Positions 18,657 through 27,250 of a stretch of DNA of 64,000 bases are shown piece by piece (position 1 is the stretch's first letter; the number at the start of each line of letters is the position of its first letter). The DNA comes from Nitrospirales bacterium (GTDB lineage: Bacteria; Nitrospirota; Nitrospiria; Nitrospirales; UBA8639), in assembly GCA_021603905.1 (NCBI GenBank), contig BQIU01000003.1, forward strand, positions 60,584-124,583, written 5' to 3'. The notes beneath the pieces were generated by a model. The model was not told the DNA's origin, made no database searches, and saw only the letters and a list, made by a program, of their open reading frames with translations. A program made the translations under genes and the position numbers.

Positions 18657-19727
18657 ATGGCACTCATTACTCAATTAGCGCTTTCCTTAACCAATCGTGG
18701 CGTCATTCCAGATCCACTAATACGTTTAGGCATTAGACACCTGGTACGCCAACGGTTGGAGGAAATCTCCTATGGAAATAATCAGTCTCTGGTCTCTCGT
18801 AAGAAGGTCTTCATTGAAGCAATGGCTCGCTCATCGGTTGCACTCGATCCAGAAAAAGCCAATTTCCAACATTACGAAGTCCCCACCGAATTTTTTCAAA
18901 AAGTCTTAGGGCCGCACTTGAAATATAGCAGTGCCTATTGGCCACCGGGAGTCGAGTCATTAGAAGAAGCCGAGGAAATCAGCCTACTTGAGACAAGTGT
19001 GCACGCTGATCTTCGCGACGGCCAATCGATTCTGGAGTTAGGATGTGGGTGGGGGTCACTCACACTCTGGATGGCCGCGCACTTTCCTCACAGCTGTATC
19101 ACGGCAGTTTCAAACTCTCTCACACAAAAAACCTACATTGAATCAGAAGCTTGTGAGCGAGGGCTGAGCAATGTTCGCGTCCTCACCTGCGACATGAATA
19201 AATTTGATATCGAATCCGGACAATTTGATCGCGTGGTCTCAGTCGAGATGTTTGAACATATGAGGAACTGGCAGTATCTATTTGGCCGAGTGCATCAGTG
19301 GCTCAAGAGGAATGGACGGTTTTTCATGCATATCTTTGCGCATCGAACCGTGCCGTATGTCTTCGAAGTGCGAGATGCCAGTGACTGGATGAGTGAGCAT
19401 TTCTTCAGCGGAGGCATGATGCCGAGCGATGACCTGCCAGTGGCTTTTCATCATCCCCTCAGACTAGTTCGTCGTTGGAGGTGGAACGGAACTCATTATG
19501 AGAAAACCGCCAATGCCTGGCTTGCCAGAATGGATGCACAGCATGAGACCTTAATGCCTCTCTTTATCGATACGTACGGCGAAAAGCATGCACAAACCTG
19601 GTGGATGCGCTGGCGAGTATTCTTTATGGCCTGTGCCGAACTCTTCGGCTACCGACAAGGTCGGGAATGGTGCGTTAGCCATTATCTTTTCGAGAATTCA
19701 GATGCAAATACGTTGGGGCGTTCATGA
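18657..19727 (+). CDS. Cyclopropane-fatty-acid-synthase-like SAM methyltransferase
   Basis: 356 residues. SAM-binding motif ILELGCGWGSLTLWMAAHFP at about residue 125, then VTCDMNKFD-type acidic motif and VSVEMFEHMRNW, the signature region of the CFA/mycolic-acid methyltransferase group. It lacks the N-terminal domain present in the paralogue at 24434. It likely transfers a methyl group to an unsaturated lipid chain at the membrane. First gene of the operon, four-base ATGA overlap with the next. Confidence 0.85.
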   Translation: MALITQLALSLTNRGVIPDPLIRLGIRHLVRQRLEEISYGNNQSLVSRKKVFIEAMARSSVALDPEKANFQHYEVPTEFFQKVLGPHLKYSSAYWPPGVESLEEAEEISLLETSVHADLRDGQSILELGCGWGSLTLWMAAHFPHSCITAVSNSLTQKTYIESEACERGLSNVRVLTCDMNKFDIESGQFDRVVSVEMFEHMRNWQYLFGRVHQWLKRNGRFFMHIFAHRTVPYVFEVRDASDWMSEHFFSGGMMPSDDLPVAFHHPLRLVRRWRWNGTHYEKTANAWLARMDAQHETLMPLFIDTYGEKHAQTWWMRWRVFFMACAELFGYRQGREWCVSHYLFENSDANTLGRS

Positions 19728-20263
19728 GCAAGACCATCATAAATCTTCTTCTTTTTCAGGTTGGATGGTTTGCCTGCGTGTTAAGCGGGGCAACTCAACG
19801 CCCATGGATAGGGGCGCTTGTCGCCATCTGCATTGTGGTCTTTCACTTATTCCGTGCGCACACTCGAGAGGCGGAATTGAAACTGGTGTTGATTGCCGTC
19901 GTCATCGGGGCCGTGTGGGATAGCCTGCTTGTGTGGCTGAACTGGTTGCAATACTCCTCTGGCATTCTAATCCCGCACACGGCCCCCTATTGGATCGTTC
20001 TGATGTGGGCGTTGTTCGCCACCATATTGAATGTCTCGCTTCGTTGGCTGCGCGGGCGCTGGCTGATTGCCGCTCTAGCCGGTGCGATCGGAGGTCCATT
20101 GGCCTACTACGGCGGCTTCCGGCTCGGCGCTCTCGAATTTGGAGACCAGAGCGCTGCGTTGATTGCCTTGGCCGTCGGTTGGGCCGTTATCACACCAATT
20201 TTGATAATTGTGTCCGAGAAATTTGATGGATATGCCTCGGTCTTGACAGGGAGAGTCACATGA
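19724..20263 (+). CDS. DUF2878 integral membrane protein
   Basis: 179 residues with about five to six hydrophobic helices and the family opening LLFQVGWFACVLSGA. Function is unknown; in many bacteria this family travels with CFA-like methyltransferases, DUF1295 and DUF1365 proteins. Four-base overlaps at both ends mark it as part of one translationally coupled operon. Confidence 0.8.
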   Translation: MSKTIINLLLFQVGWFACVLSGATQRPWIGALVAICIVVFHLFRAHTREAELKLVLIAVVIGAVWDSLLVWLNWLQYSSGILIPHTAPYWIVLMWALFATILNVSLRWLRGRWLIAALAGAIGGPLAYYGGFRLGALEFGDQSAALIALAVGWAVITPILIIVSEKFDGYASVLTGRVT

Positions 20264-21060
20264 GTTTCTCCATCTATCTTTCAGGTCTTTATGCGATTCT
20301 GGCCCTTGCCACGATCACATGGGTTGCCAGCATGTTCAAGAGAGATGTGAGTATCGTGGACAGCATGTGGTCCATGATGATTTTCACATCTGCATATATC
20401 TATTCGAGCAACGTAGAGCCTTACTGGTCACGCTCCTCTCTAATCTTGACTCTCGTTCTTCTTTGGGCATTGCGGTTGACTCTGTATGTCACCTGGCGAA
20501 ATTGGGGTGAGCCCGAAGACTCTCGATATCAAGCCATTCGCCAAAAGTATGAGCCAAACTTTGCCTATAAAAGCTTGGGGATCATCTTTCTATTTCAAGC
20601 GTTCCTGGCCTGGATTATCTCCATGCCTTTATGGGTTGCTTTGACCGTTCCATTTGAAAGTAGCATCTACGACACAGTGGGCCTCACCTTCTGGACCATT
20701 GGAATGGTGTTTGAAACAGTGAGCGATTGGCAGCTGGCTCGTTTCAAGGCGGATCCCGGTAACCACGGCAAGGTCATGAATCGCGGATTATGGCGATATA
20801 CACGCCACCCCAACTACTTTGGGGAATGTCTGATCTGGTGGGGATTTTTCCTGTTCGTGATCCCAACCGGTGCATGGTGGACCATAACATCCCCCCTGCT
20901 ATTGACCTTTTTGTTGCTGAAATTCTCCGGAGTGACGATGCTCGAAAAAGATATTGTCGATCGTCGCCCGGCATATCGTGACTACATCGCAAGCACGAAC
21001 GCGTTCATTCCTGGACTTCCAAAGAATCGGGAAGATTCGACACAGGCGGACCAAGTATGA
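20260..21060 (+). CDS. DUF1295 membrane protein (steroid 5-alpha-reductase-like)
   Basis: 266 residues, mostly membrane helices, with the conserved C-terminal block MNRGLWRYTRHPNYFGECLIWWGFFLF shared by the ICMT/5-alpha-reductase-like superfamily, which binds NADPH or SAM at the membrane face. It is probably a lipid oxidoreductase or related membrane enzyme acting with the neighbouring methyltransferases (inference). Overlaps by four bases at each end. Confidence 0.85.
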   Translation: MSFSIYLSGLYAILALATITWVASMFKRDVSIVDSMWSMMIFTSAYIYSSNVEPYWSRSSLILTLVLLWALRLTLYVTWRNWGEPEDSRYQAIRQKYEPNFAYKSLGIIFLFQAFLAWIISMPLWVALTVPFESSIYDTVGLTFWTIGMVFETVSDWQLARFKADPGNHGKVMNRGLWRYTRHPNYFGECLIWWGFFLFVIPTGAWWTITSPLLLTFLLLKFSGVTMLEKDIVDRRPAYRDYIASTNAFIPGLPKNREDSTQADQV

Positions 21061-21713
21061 CGATATTTTCTCCAATCTTGTGCTTGGTTGTCGCTGTGGG
21101 GCTTTGCACGCTGCTCAGCCCCTTGGTCAATGCACAGTCCAACACAGAAAAGACCTACAGCTTCAAGGTTTTTCTGGAGGATGAAGAAATTGGACAGCAA
21201 AATTTTGTGGTCTCTTCGAATGAACCTGACACCAAGATCGAGATTGATGCTCGTTTTGAAGTGAAATACTTGTTCATCACTGCCTATAGCTATCGTCATA
21301 CCAACACCGAAGTGTGGAATGGCAAATGCTTGGAGATGATTCGCTCTCAAACCAATGACAATGGTAAGTCGCTATTTGTTCAAGGGACGTTCACTGATAA
21401 TCAGATGAAACTCTTGACGCATGACGGGATCCGTACTGTGAGTGGATGCACTAAAACCTTCGCATATTGGGATCGAGATTTTTTATTGAGCCAATCACTA
21501 CTGAATTCTCAAACTGGAGAATTGAATCAAATCAAAGTGAAAGAGTTAGGTGAGGAAATGATCTCCGTTAGGTCTCAGGCTACACCCGCCACTCATTACG
21601 AAGTTGAGGCAGACAAGTTTTCTATCGATATTTGGTACGCATCAAACGGCGAATGGGTTTCTTTGCAGTCCACTACAGAAAGTGATTCAAAGCTTATCTA
21701 TGTCCTTCAGTAA
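21057..21713 (+). CDS. DUF6134 family exported protein
   Basis: 218 residues; signal peptide to about residue 23 (SPLVNAQS). The mature part is beta-rich: YSFKVFLEDEEIGQQNF, then ARFEVKYLFITAYSYRHTNTEVW, and a C-terminal strand region. Function unknown; the family commonly occurs in this lipid gene set. It overlaps DUF1295 by four bases. Confidence 0.75.
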   Translation: MTIFSPILCLVVAVGLCTLLSPLVNAQSNTEKTYSFKVFLEDEEIGQQNFVVSSNEPDTKIEIDARFEVKYLFITAYSYRHTNTEVWNGKCLEMIRSQTNDNGKSLFVQGTFTDNQMKLLTHDGIRTVSGCTKTFAYWDRDFLLSQSLLNSQTGELNQIKVKELGEEMISVRSQATPATHYEVEADKFSIDIWYASNGEWVSLQSTTESDSKLIYVLQ

Positions 21714-21725
21714 GGAGGCCTAATC

Positions 21726-22265
21726 GTGAAGCTTATAACTATTAGTGTTCTGGGGCTGCTCGTCAGTCTGTGGGGCTGTAGCAGTCCGTCTCCTATTCGG
21801 ACAGCCAGTCAGGTAGACCTGAATCGATTCATGGGAGATTGGTATGTGATCGCGAATATTCCAACCTTCATTGAAACAGAGGCCTTTAACGCGGTGGAAT
21901 CTTATCGGCTTAATGATAATGGGACCATCGCCACGACGTTTACCTTTCGTGAGGGCAGCTTTGAAGGCGAGGAGAAATGGTATCATCCCACGGGTTTCAT
22001 AGTCGACCAGGAATCCAATGCGATCTGGGGCATGCAGTTCCTGTGGCCTTTTAAAGCAGACTATCGGATCGTGTTTGTCAATGATGACTACACCCAGACC
22101 ATCATTGGTCGTCTTGAACGCGATTATGTCTGGATCATGGCCCGAACTCCGAGCATTGCCGAGGATGACTATCGACGCTTACTCAATATTATTTCAGGAC
22201 AAGGCTACGACATTTCTCAAATTCGAAAAGTTCCACAACAGTGGAAAGAGGTACCACGTGGATAA
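21726..22265 (+). CDS. Lipocalin family lipoprotein (Blc-like)
   Basis: 179 residues with a lipoprotein signal ending LWGC. The lipocalin signature is seen in VDLNRFMGDWYVIANIPTFIE, with later strands AIWGMQFLWPFKADYRIVFVNDDYTQTIIGR and YVWIMARTPSI. Bacterial lipocalins bind fatty acids or lysophospholipids at the outer membrane. A GGAGG at 21714-21718 lies before the GTG/ATG region. In context it probably handles the modified lipids made by the operon. Confidence 0.88.
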   Translation: MKLITISVLGLLVSLWGCSSPSPIRTASQVDLNRFMGDWYVIANIPTFIETEAFNAVESYRLNDNGTIATTFTFREGSFEGEEKWYHPTGFIVDQESNAIWGMQFLWPFKADYRIVFVNDDYTQTIIGRLERDYVWIMARTPSIAEDDYRRLLNIISGQGYDISQIRKVPQQWKEVPRG

Positions 22266-22397
22266 TGGGAGAGAAGACAACTACACGCCACGGAAACGAA
22301 ACATCGTGGTTCTCCACTTGCACCCCTTTCGTCCTTGGGTCAGAAAGCGTCATCGGGAAAACGTCTTTGTGCGATCAGGAAGGGTGAAGACCGACTG

Positions 22398-23690
22398 ATG
22401 AAAATCGCCATTGTGGGAACCGGCATTGCAGGTAACGTCGCTGCCTATCACTTGAGTCGGGAGCACCAGGTCACAGTCTTTGAAGCCAATCATTACGTCG
22501 GTGGCCACACGCATACACATGACATCGAGTGGAATGGGCGGAACTATGCTCTCGATAGTGGGTTTATCGTCTTCAATTACAAGACCTATCCACACTTTAC
22601 CAAGCTTCTCGCAGACCTCGATGTTTCAGTTCAGCCTTCATCGATGAGCTTCAGCGTGAGATGTGAACGCTCTGGACTGGAATACAATGGAACAACGCTG
22701 AACACATTATTCGCGCAACGAAGAAATCTATTACGACCATCCTTTTATCGAATGATCAGAGATATTCTGCGTTTCAATCGAGAAGCGCCACAGTTTCTTT
22801 CGCGGCCAGATATGACAACAACGTTAGAGCAGTATCTGACTCAGGGTCGTTATTGTGACGAATTTATCGATCGATATTTGATCCCCATGGGCGCAGCTAT
22901 TTGGTCAGCTGATCCCTCGCAGATGTCGGTCATGCCAGCGCAGTTTTTCATTCGCTTCTTTCACAATCATGGCATGCTGAGTGTTGATAATCGTCCGGCT
23001 TGGCATGTCATTCAGGGTGGGTCGAAAGAATACGTGAGAAAACTCACCGCGTCCTTTCGCGATCGCATACGCACCAACTCTCCGGTAGAAAACATCAAAC
23101 GAAATCGAACTTATGTCACCGTAAAAGTCTTACACCAGCCTCCTGAGCGATTCGACTCCATCTTCTTGGCCACGCATAGCGACCAGGCGCTTCGATTGCT
23201 ATCTGATGCTACGCCGTTGGAGAAAGAAGTGTTGCAGCCCATGACCTACCAGCAAAATGAAGCGGTCTTACACACAGACGAAGCGATGCTCCCAACACGT
23301 CGGCGAGCGTGGGCAGCCTGGAACTATCATATCCCAGCTCACGCGCAAAGCCGAATTGCGATGACTTACAACTTGAATATTCTCCAAAACATTCACGCTC
23401 CTGTTCAATTTTGCGCCACCCTCAATGACAATCAGAAAATTTCTCCTAGAAAGATCTTAAAACGCATGATCTATGACCATCCGGTTTTTACTACTAAAAG
23501 CATAGTGGCACAGCTGCGGCAGGCTGAAATCAACGGTATCAATCGTACGTATTTTTGCGGTGCATACTGGAGATATGGATTTCATGAAGATGGAGTCGTG
23601 AGTGCACTGAACGCCTTAGAGCACTTTAGGAGATCACAACATTATGCACAGTTGTCTGTACGAAGGACGGGTACGGCATCGGCGATTTGA
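22398..23690 (+). CDS. FAD-dependent oxidoreductase of the amine-oxidase type
   Basis: 430 residues from ATG 22398 (the frame opens at 22335). FAD motif MKIAIVGTGIAGNVAAYHL at the very N-terminus decides the start. VGGHTHTHDIEWNG and LDSGFIVFN follow, and FCGAYWRYGFHEDGVVSALNA near the end closes the FAD site. The family is annotated as predicted NAD/FAD-binding protein and sits with DUF1365 and CFA-like methyltransferases in many bacteria; in alphaproteobacteria related gene sets make methylated and furan fatty acids, where one such flavoprotein acts as a desaturase on lipid chains (knowledge from memory, exact orthology unproven). It overlaps DUF1365 by 47 bases. Confidence 0.85.
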   Translation: MKIAIVGTGIAGNVAAYHLSREHQVTVFEANHYVGGHTHTHDIEWNGRNYALDSGFIVFNYKTYPHFTKLLADLDVSVQPSSMSFSVRCERSGLEYNGTTLNTLFAQRRNLLRPSFYRMIRDILRFNREAPQFLSRPDMTTTLEQYLTQGRYCDEFIDRYLIPMGAAIWSADPSQMSVMPAQFFIRFFHNHGMLSVDNRPAWHVIQGGSKEYVRKLTASFRDRIRTNSPVENIKRNRTYVTVKVLHQPPERFDSIFLATHSDQALRLLSDATPLEKEVLQPMTYQQNEAVLHTDEAMLPTRRRAWAAWNYHIPAHAQSRIAMTYNLNILQNIHAPVQFCATLNDNQKISPRKILKRMIYDHPVFTTKSIVAQLRQAEINGINRTYFCGAYWRYGFHEDGVVSALNALEHFRRSQHYAQLSVRRTGTASAI

Positions 23691-24444
23691 ACCCAACGCC
23701 CATTCCTTCACCTACCCGGTAATCTATGCTTATCTCGACCTTGAAGAGCTAGACACGATGTTTGAGAGTCGATGGCTTTGGTCCACCACTCGGCCTGCTC
23801 CTATCAGGTTTCGAAGGAAGGATTACTTGGGTGATCCCAAGGTCTCTTTACATTCTGCTGTTCGTGAACACATAGAGCGCGAAACCGGTCAGTCACATAA
23901 TGGACCCATTCGGTTGCTGACGCACCTCCGTCATTTTGGTTTCTCGTTTAACCCTGTGAGCTTTTATTATGCCTTTGACTCCACAGATGAACATGTTGAA
24001 ACGATTGTCGCTGAGATTACCAATACTCCCTGGAACGATAAACATCCTTATGTCTTGCCACGGAACCTCAGTATTTCTCAATCCAAAGATTTACACTTCC
24101 GCTTTGAAAAAGCTTTTTATGTGTCCCCTTTTATGCCCATGAACCTTCAGTATGACTGGGTTTTGGGAACACCCAATAAACGCCTCATGATACACATGAG
24201 AAATTTGGACCAGAAGCGGACCATGTTTGATGCCACCCTGACATTAGAACACCAGTTAATTAACAGCTTTAACTGCGCCCGTGCACTGACGCGTTATCCC
24301 TTGATGCCATTGAAAGTTATGAGCGCAATCTATTGGCAGGCACTGAAACTCTTTCTTAAACGCACCCCTTTTTATACGCATCCTTCAATACCCAAGCATA
24401 AGACCAATGGAGGAGCCGATCGGCAAACATCCTATGACCACTAA
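23644..24444 (+). CDS. DUF1365 family protein
   Basis: 266 residues, beginning MHSCLYEGRVRHRRFEPNAHSF and continuing YPVIYAYLDLEEL, THLRHFGFSFNPVSFYYAF and NTPWNDKHPYVL, the hallmark blocks of DUF1365. Catalytic role unknown; the gene is nearly always next to the FAD oxidoreductase and CFA-like methyltransferase, and here it overlaps both. Confidence 0.88.
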   Translation: MHSCLYEGRVRHRRFEPNAHSFTYPVIYAYLDLEELDTMFESRWLWSTTRPAPIRFRRKDYLGDPKVSLHSAVREHIERETGQSHNGPIRLLTHLRHFGFSFNPVSFYYAFDSTDEHVETIVAEITNTPWNDKHPYVLPRNLSISQSKDLHFRFEKAFYVSPFMPMNLQYDWVLGTPNKRLMIHMRNLDQKRTMFDATLTLEHQLINSFNCARALTRYPLMPLKVMSAIYWQALKLFLKRTPFYTHPSIPKHKTNGGADRQTSYDH

Positions 24445-25723
24445 ACCTCTCTTTCTTGAAACAACCATACCTGCCGAGAGTTACCCCAAACCGAGGTTTC
24501 TGGACACATTCGCCAAACAGGCTCTTGAGCGTCGTCTTCGACACATCACTGTTGGCGAAATCATTCTTGGTGATGGCACAACAGAGACCCGGTTTGGCCA
24601 GTCGACCTCGCGATGCCCGATGAGCGTCAGGCTCACCGTTAACAATCCGCAGTTTTATTCGGAGGTCGTGTTTGGAGGATCTATTGGGGCAGGAGACGCC
24701 TACATACGGGGTTATTGGCAAGCCAATGATCTGACGGCCCTGGTTCGAATCTTCTTGTTAAACCGTCAGCTTCTCGATGGAATGGATGGTGGGTTCGCCT
24801 GGTTAACCTTTCCCTTCCAAAATCTTCTCCACCGATTGAACCGGAACACTACAAAAGGGAGTCGACGGAACATCTCAGCTCACTATGATGTGGGCAATGA
24901 TTTCTTTGCCCTTTTTTTGGATAAAAGCTTGATGTACTCCAGTGCAATATTCACCGACCCTACGATGAGTTTGCATGAAGCTCAAATGGCACGCCTCAAG
25001 CTCATCTGCGAAAAACTTGAGCTGAAACCCACGGATTATCTTCTCGAAATAGGGTCTGGGTGGGGCGGGTTCGCCTTATATGCGGCCGCTCATTATGGTT
25101 GTCATGTGACAACCACGACAATATCTCAACAACAATATGACTTGGTCTGTCAGCGCGTTGCTGCGGCTGGATTGAGCGATCGGATCACCGTGTTGGTCTC
25201 CGATTACCGTGACCTCACCGACCAATACGATAAACTGGTCTCCCTGGAAATGATCGAGGCAGTTGGGCACCAATATTTCGAATCGTATTTTGCTCAATGC
25301 AGTAAGCTGTTAAAGGATGAAGGCATGATGTTGCTACAATCCATCACCATTGCAGACCAACGGTATGAGAAAGCTAAACGCTCAGTCGATTTCATCCAAC
25401 GGTATATTTTTCCGGGAAGTTGCATACCCTCGGTGACAGCCATGACGCATGCCATCACCCGCGCAACTGACATGCGTCTGTACCATTTAGAAGATATTGG
25501 CCAATATTACGCCACGACCCTGCGAGCTTGGCGAGATAACCTCTATAATCATAGAGAAAAAATTCATGCGCTGGGCTACTCCGAGGATTTTTTTCGGATG
25601 TGGGAATTCTATTTTTGTTATTGTGAAGGAGGATTTATGGAACGCGTTATTAGTGATGTTCAGATGTTGCTTACTAAACCAAAAAACCGGCGTGCTCCAA
25701 TTCCTTCTCACGTGATAGGATGA
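24434..25723 (+). CDS. Cyclopropane-fatty-acyl-phospholipid synthase family methyltransferase
   Basis: 429 residues from ATG 24434 (an ATG at 24407 is also possible). An N-terminal lipid-binding domain (VGEIILGDGTTETRFG; FGGSIGAGDAYIRGYWQANDLTALVRI) is followed by the SAM domain: ISAHYDVGNDFFALFLDKSLMYSSAIF, YLLEIGSGWGGFALYAA, VSLEMIEAVGHQYFESYF, SITIADQRY and FIQRYIFPG. It methylates unsaturated acyl chains of phospholipids at the inner membrane face. It overlaps DUF1365 by 11 bases and ends the lipid operon; the multicopper oxidase starts 33 bases later. Confidence 0.92.
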   Translation: MTTKPLFLETTIPAESYPKPRFLDTFAKQALERRLRHITVGEIILGDGTTETRFGQSTSRCPMSVRLTVNNPQFYSEVVFGGSIGAGDAYIRGYWQANDLTALVRIFLLNRQLLDGMDGGFAWLTFPFQNLLHRLNRNTTKGSRRNISAHYDVGNDFFALFLDKSLMYSSAIFTDPTMSLHEAQMARLKLICEKLELKPTDYLLEIGSGWGGFALYAAAHYGCHVTTTTISQQQYDLVCQRVAAAGLSDRITVLVSDYRDLTDQYDKLVSLEMIEAVGHQYFESYFAQCSKLLKDEGMMLLQSITIADQRYEKAKRSVDFIQRYIFPGSCIPSVTAMTHAITRATDMRLYHLEDIGQYYATTLRAWRDNLYNHREKIHALGYSEDFFRMWEFYFCYCEGGFMERVISDVQMLLTKPKNRRAPIPSHVIG

Positions 25724-25756
25724 GATAGGCACTGATGACATCAACGGGAGGGCACG

Positions 25757-27034
25757 GTGAAAAGATATTTCGGAGAGTTCGGTGGCGTTTTCATCGTCGT
25801 GATAACGCTGTTAATGATTTCTCCTGAAGTCCTTATCCATACCCTTTTCGCACAAGACAGACCCGTTAAAGTATTCTCTATAACTGTGCAAGAAACGACC
25901 ATCACCCTTTTAGAAGATCCCAAGAAAGAGGTATCGGTTTGGGCCTATGTCCTTAAAGGTGAAAAGCCTTCCGTTCCTGGCCCCGTTATTCGCGTACACA
26001 AAGGTGATTTGGTCAAGGTCCACTTCACCAACACCCACCACCTCCCACACACCATGCATTTTCATGGTGTCCATCCTTTTAATATGGATGGAAACGGCCA
26101 GCGAGATATGGGACGCGAGCAACTCCAGATGCCTGGTGAATCGTATACCTATGAATGGGTGGCGAAAGAGCCCGGCTTTTATTTATATCACTGCCATTTC
26201 GACACGGCTAACCACCTTGACCACGGAATGTATGGGCTGTTTATTGTTGAGGACCCTTCTTGGCCTCAAGTAGATCGTGAACTCGTCACCTTTTGGGACG
26301 AGTGGGATACGGATGGGGATAGCACGTACGAGACGCATACCATCAACAGTCACTCTGCACCGAGCGATGCTCCACTGAAGGCTAAGGTCGGTGAACGCGT
26401 TCGACTCGTTCTGGCCAATGTCGGTTTCGAATTCCATACACCTCACCTGCATGGTCATACATGGAGCGAAGTCAATCCCGGCACGCTTGAGCGGCCAGGA
26501 TGGAATAATCCGAATGGAGTGGTCTCAATCGGCCCGGCAGAAATCAAGGTCGTGGAGTTTGTCGCCAAACATTCGGGGACATGGTTATTGCATTGTCATA
26601 TACTGCCGCATGTGACCGATGATGAAAAATATCCTCGTGGAATGTTGACTCGGCTTGAAGTCCAAGACGATAAAGCAAAAGAAACAGGTAAACCCTTGAT
26701 CGAAAAAGATCAACAAATTGAAGGAAAGGAGCAATCTCAACAGACTCAAGTGGCTTCAATCCAAGATTTTCAACCTTTTGACTATCCCGATGGTATGGCG
26801 GACCGTGGTCATGATGTCTACAAGAAAAACTGCAAGGCTTGTCACGGCGACTTTGCACAGGGCGACTATGGCCCAAAATTAGAACAGAATCCTATTCTTC
26901 ACAACGATGATCAATTTTGGAAGACTTTGTTAAAAGGACGTGCAAACATGCCGGCTTGGGAGGGACGTTTGAGTTTCCAAAAGATTGCTGATGTCCACGC
27001 CTACCTCAAAACGCTCAGTCCAACAGAGCCCTAA
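25757..27034 (+). CDS. Two-domain multicopper oxidase fused to a C-terminal cytochrome c
   Basis: 425 residues, GTG start with GGGAGG just upstream and a signal anchor to about residue 32. Cupredoxin domain 1 has HTMHFHGVHPF and YHCHFDTANHLDHGMYG (about residues 147-163); domain 2 has HTPHLHGHTW and LLHCHILPHV followed by GM (about 279-300). Both domains therefore carry a Cys-His-...-His-...-Met type 1 copper pattern plus trinuclear-site histidines, as in two-domain multicopper oxidases. A charged linker joins a class I cytochrome c with CKACH at about 359-363 and the Met in RANMPAW. It may oxidise a substrate in the periplasm and exchange electrons through its own haem; a nitrite-reductase role is possible but the motif set fits an oxidase better. 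Confidence 0.85.
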   Translation: MKRYFGEFGGVFIVVITLLMISPEVLIHTLFAQDRPVKVFSITVQETTITLLEDPKKEVSVWAYVLKGEKPSVPGPVIRVHKGDLVKVHFTNTHHLPHTMHFHGVHPFNMDGNGQRDMGREQLQMPGESYTYEWVAKEPGFYLYHCHFDTANHLDHGMYGLFIVEDPSWPQVDRELVTFWDEWDTDGDSTYETHTINSHSAPSDAPLKAKVGERVRLVLANVGFEFHTPHLHGHTWSEVNPGTLERPGWNNPNGVVSIGPAEIKVVEFVAKHSGTWLLHCHILPHVTDDEKYPRGMLTRLEVQDDKAKETGKPLIEKDQQIEGKEQSQQTQVASIQDFQPFDYPDGMADRGHDVYKKNCKACHGDFAQGDYGPKLEQNPILHNDDQFWKTLLKGRANMPAWEGRLSFQKIADVHAYLKTLSPTEP

Positions 27035-27043
27035 TGTGCGTTC

Positions 27044-27062
27044 TTGTCTATATATGAGACAA
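27044..27062. promoter_or_regulatory. Inverted repeat upstream of the bd oxidase genes
   Basis: TTGTCT and AGACAA separated by seven bases (TATATAT-like centre), just after the multicopper oxidase stop and about 190 bases before cydA. It could be an operator; the half-site resembles the TGTCTA element of this window but in inverted rather than direct orientation. No T-run follows, so a terminator is less likely. Confidence 0.3.
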
Positions 27063-27250
27063 ACTGGACTTATTTATTCATGAGTAGCGACGTTTGATTT
27101 AGAAGAGAGCCGCGGGGAGAATTAAACGAATTGCACGAATCGTATGCAACCCTCCCATGCCGATTGCATGCCACAAGCTCCGCGTCGATACCGAGATAAG
27201 ACGTCTTAGCACAGGCGAACTTTTTATTGGACCTTGCACCCGGTACTGAT

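Noticed and set aside
25757..27034. Calling the multicopper protein a copper nitrite reductase (NirK)
   Set aside because: Type 1 copper patterns with HCH and Met occur in both domains, which fits two-domain multicopper oxidases better than NirK, whose second domain lacks a type 1 site.
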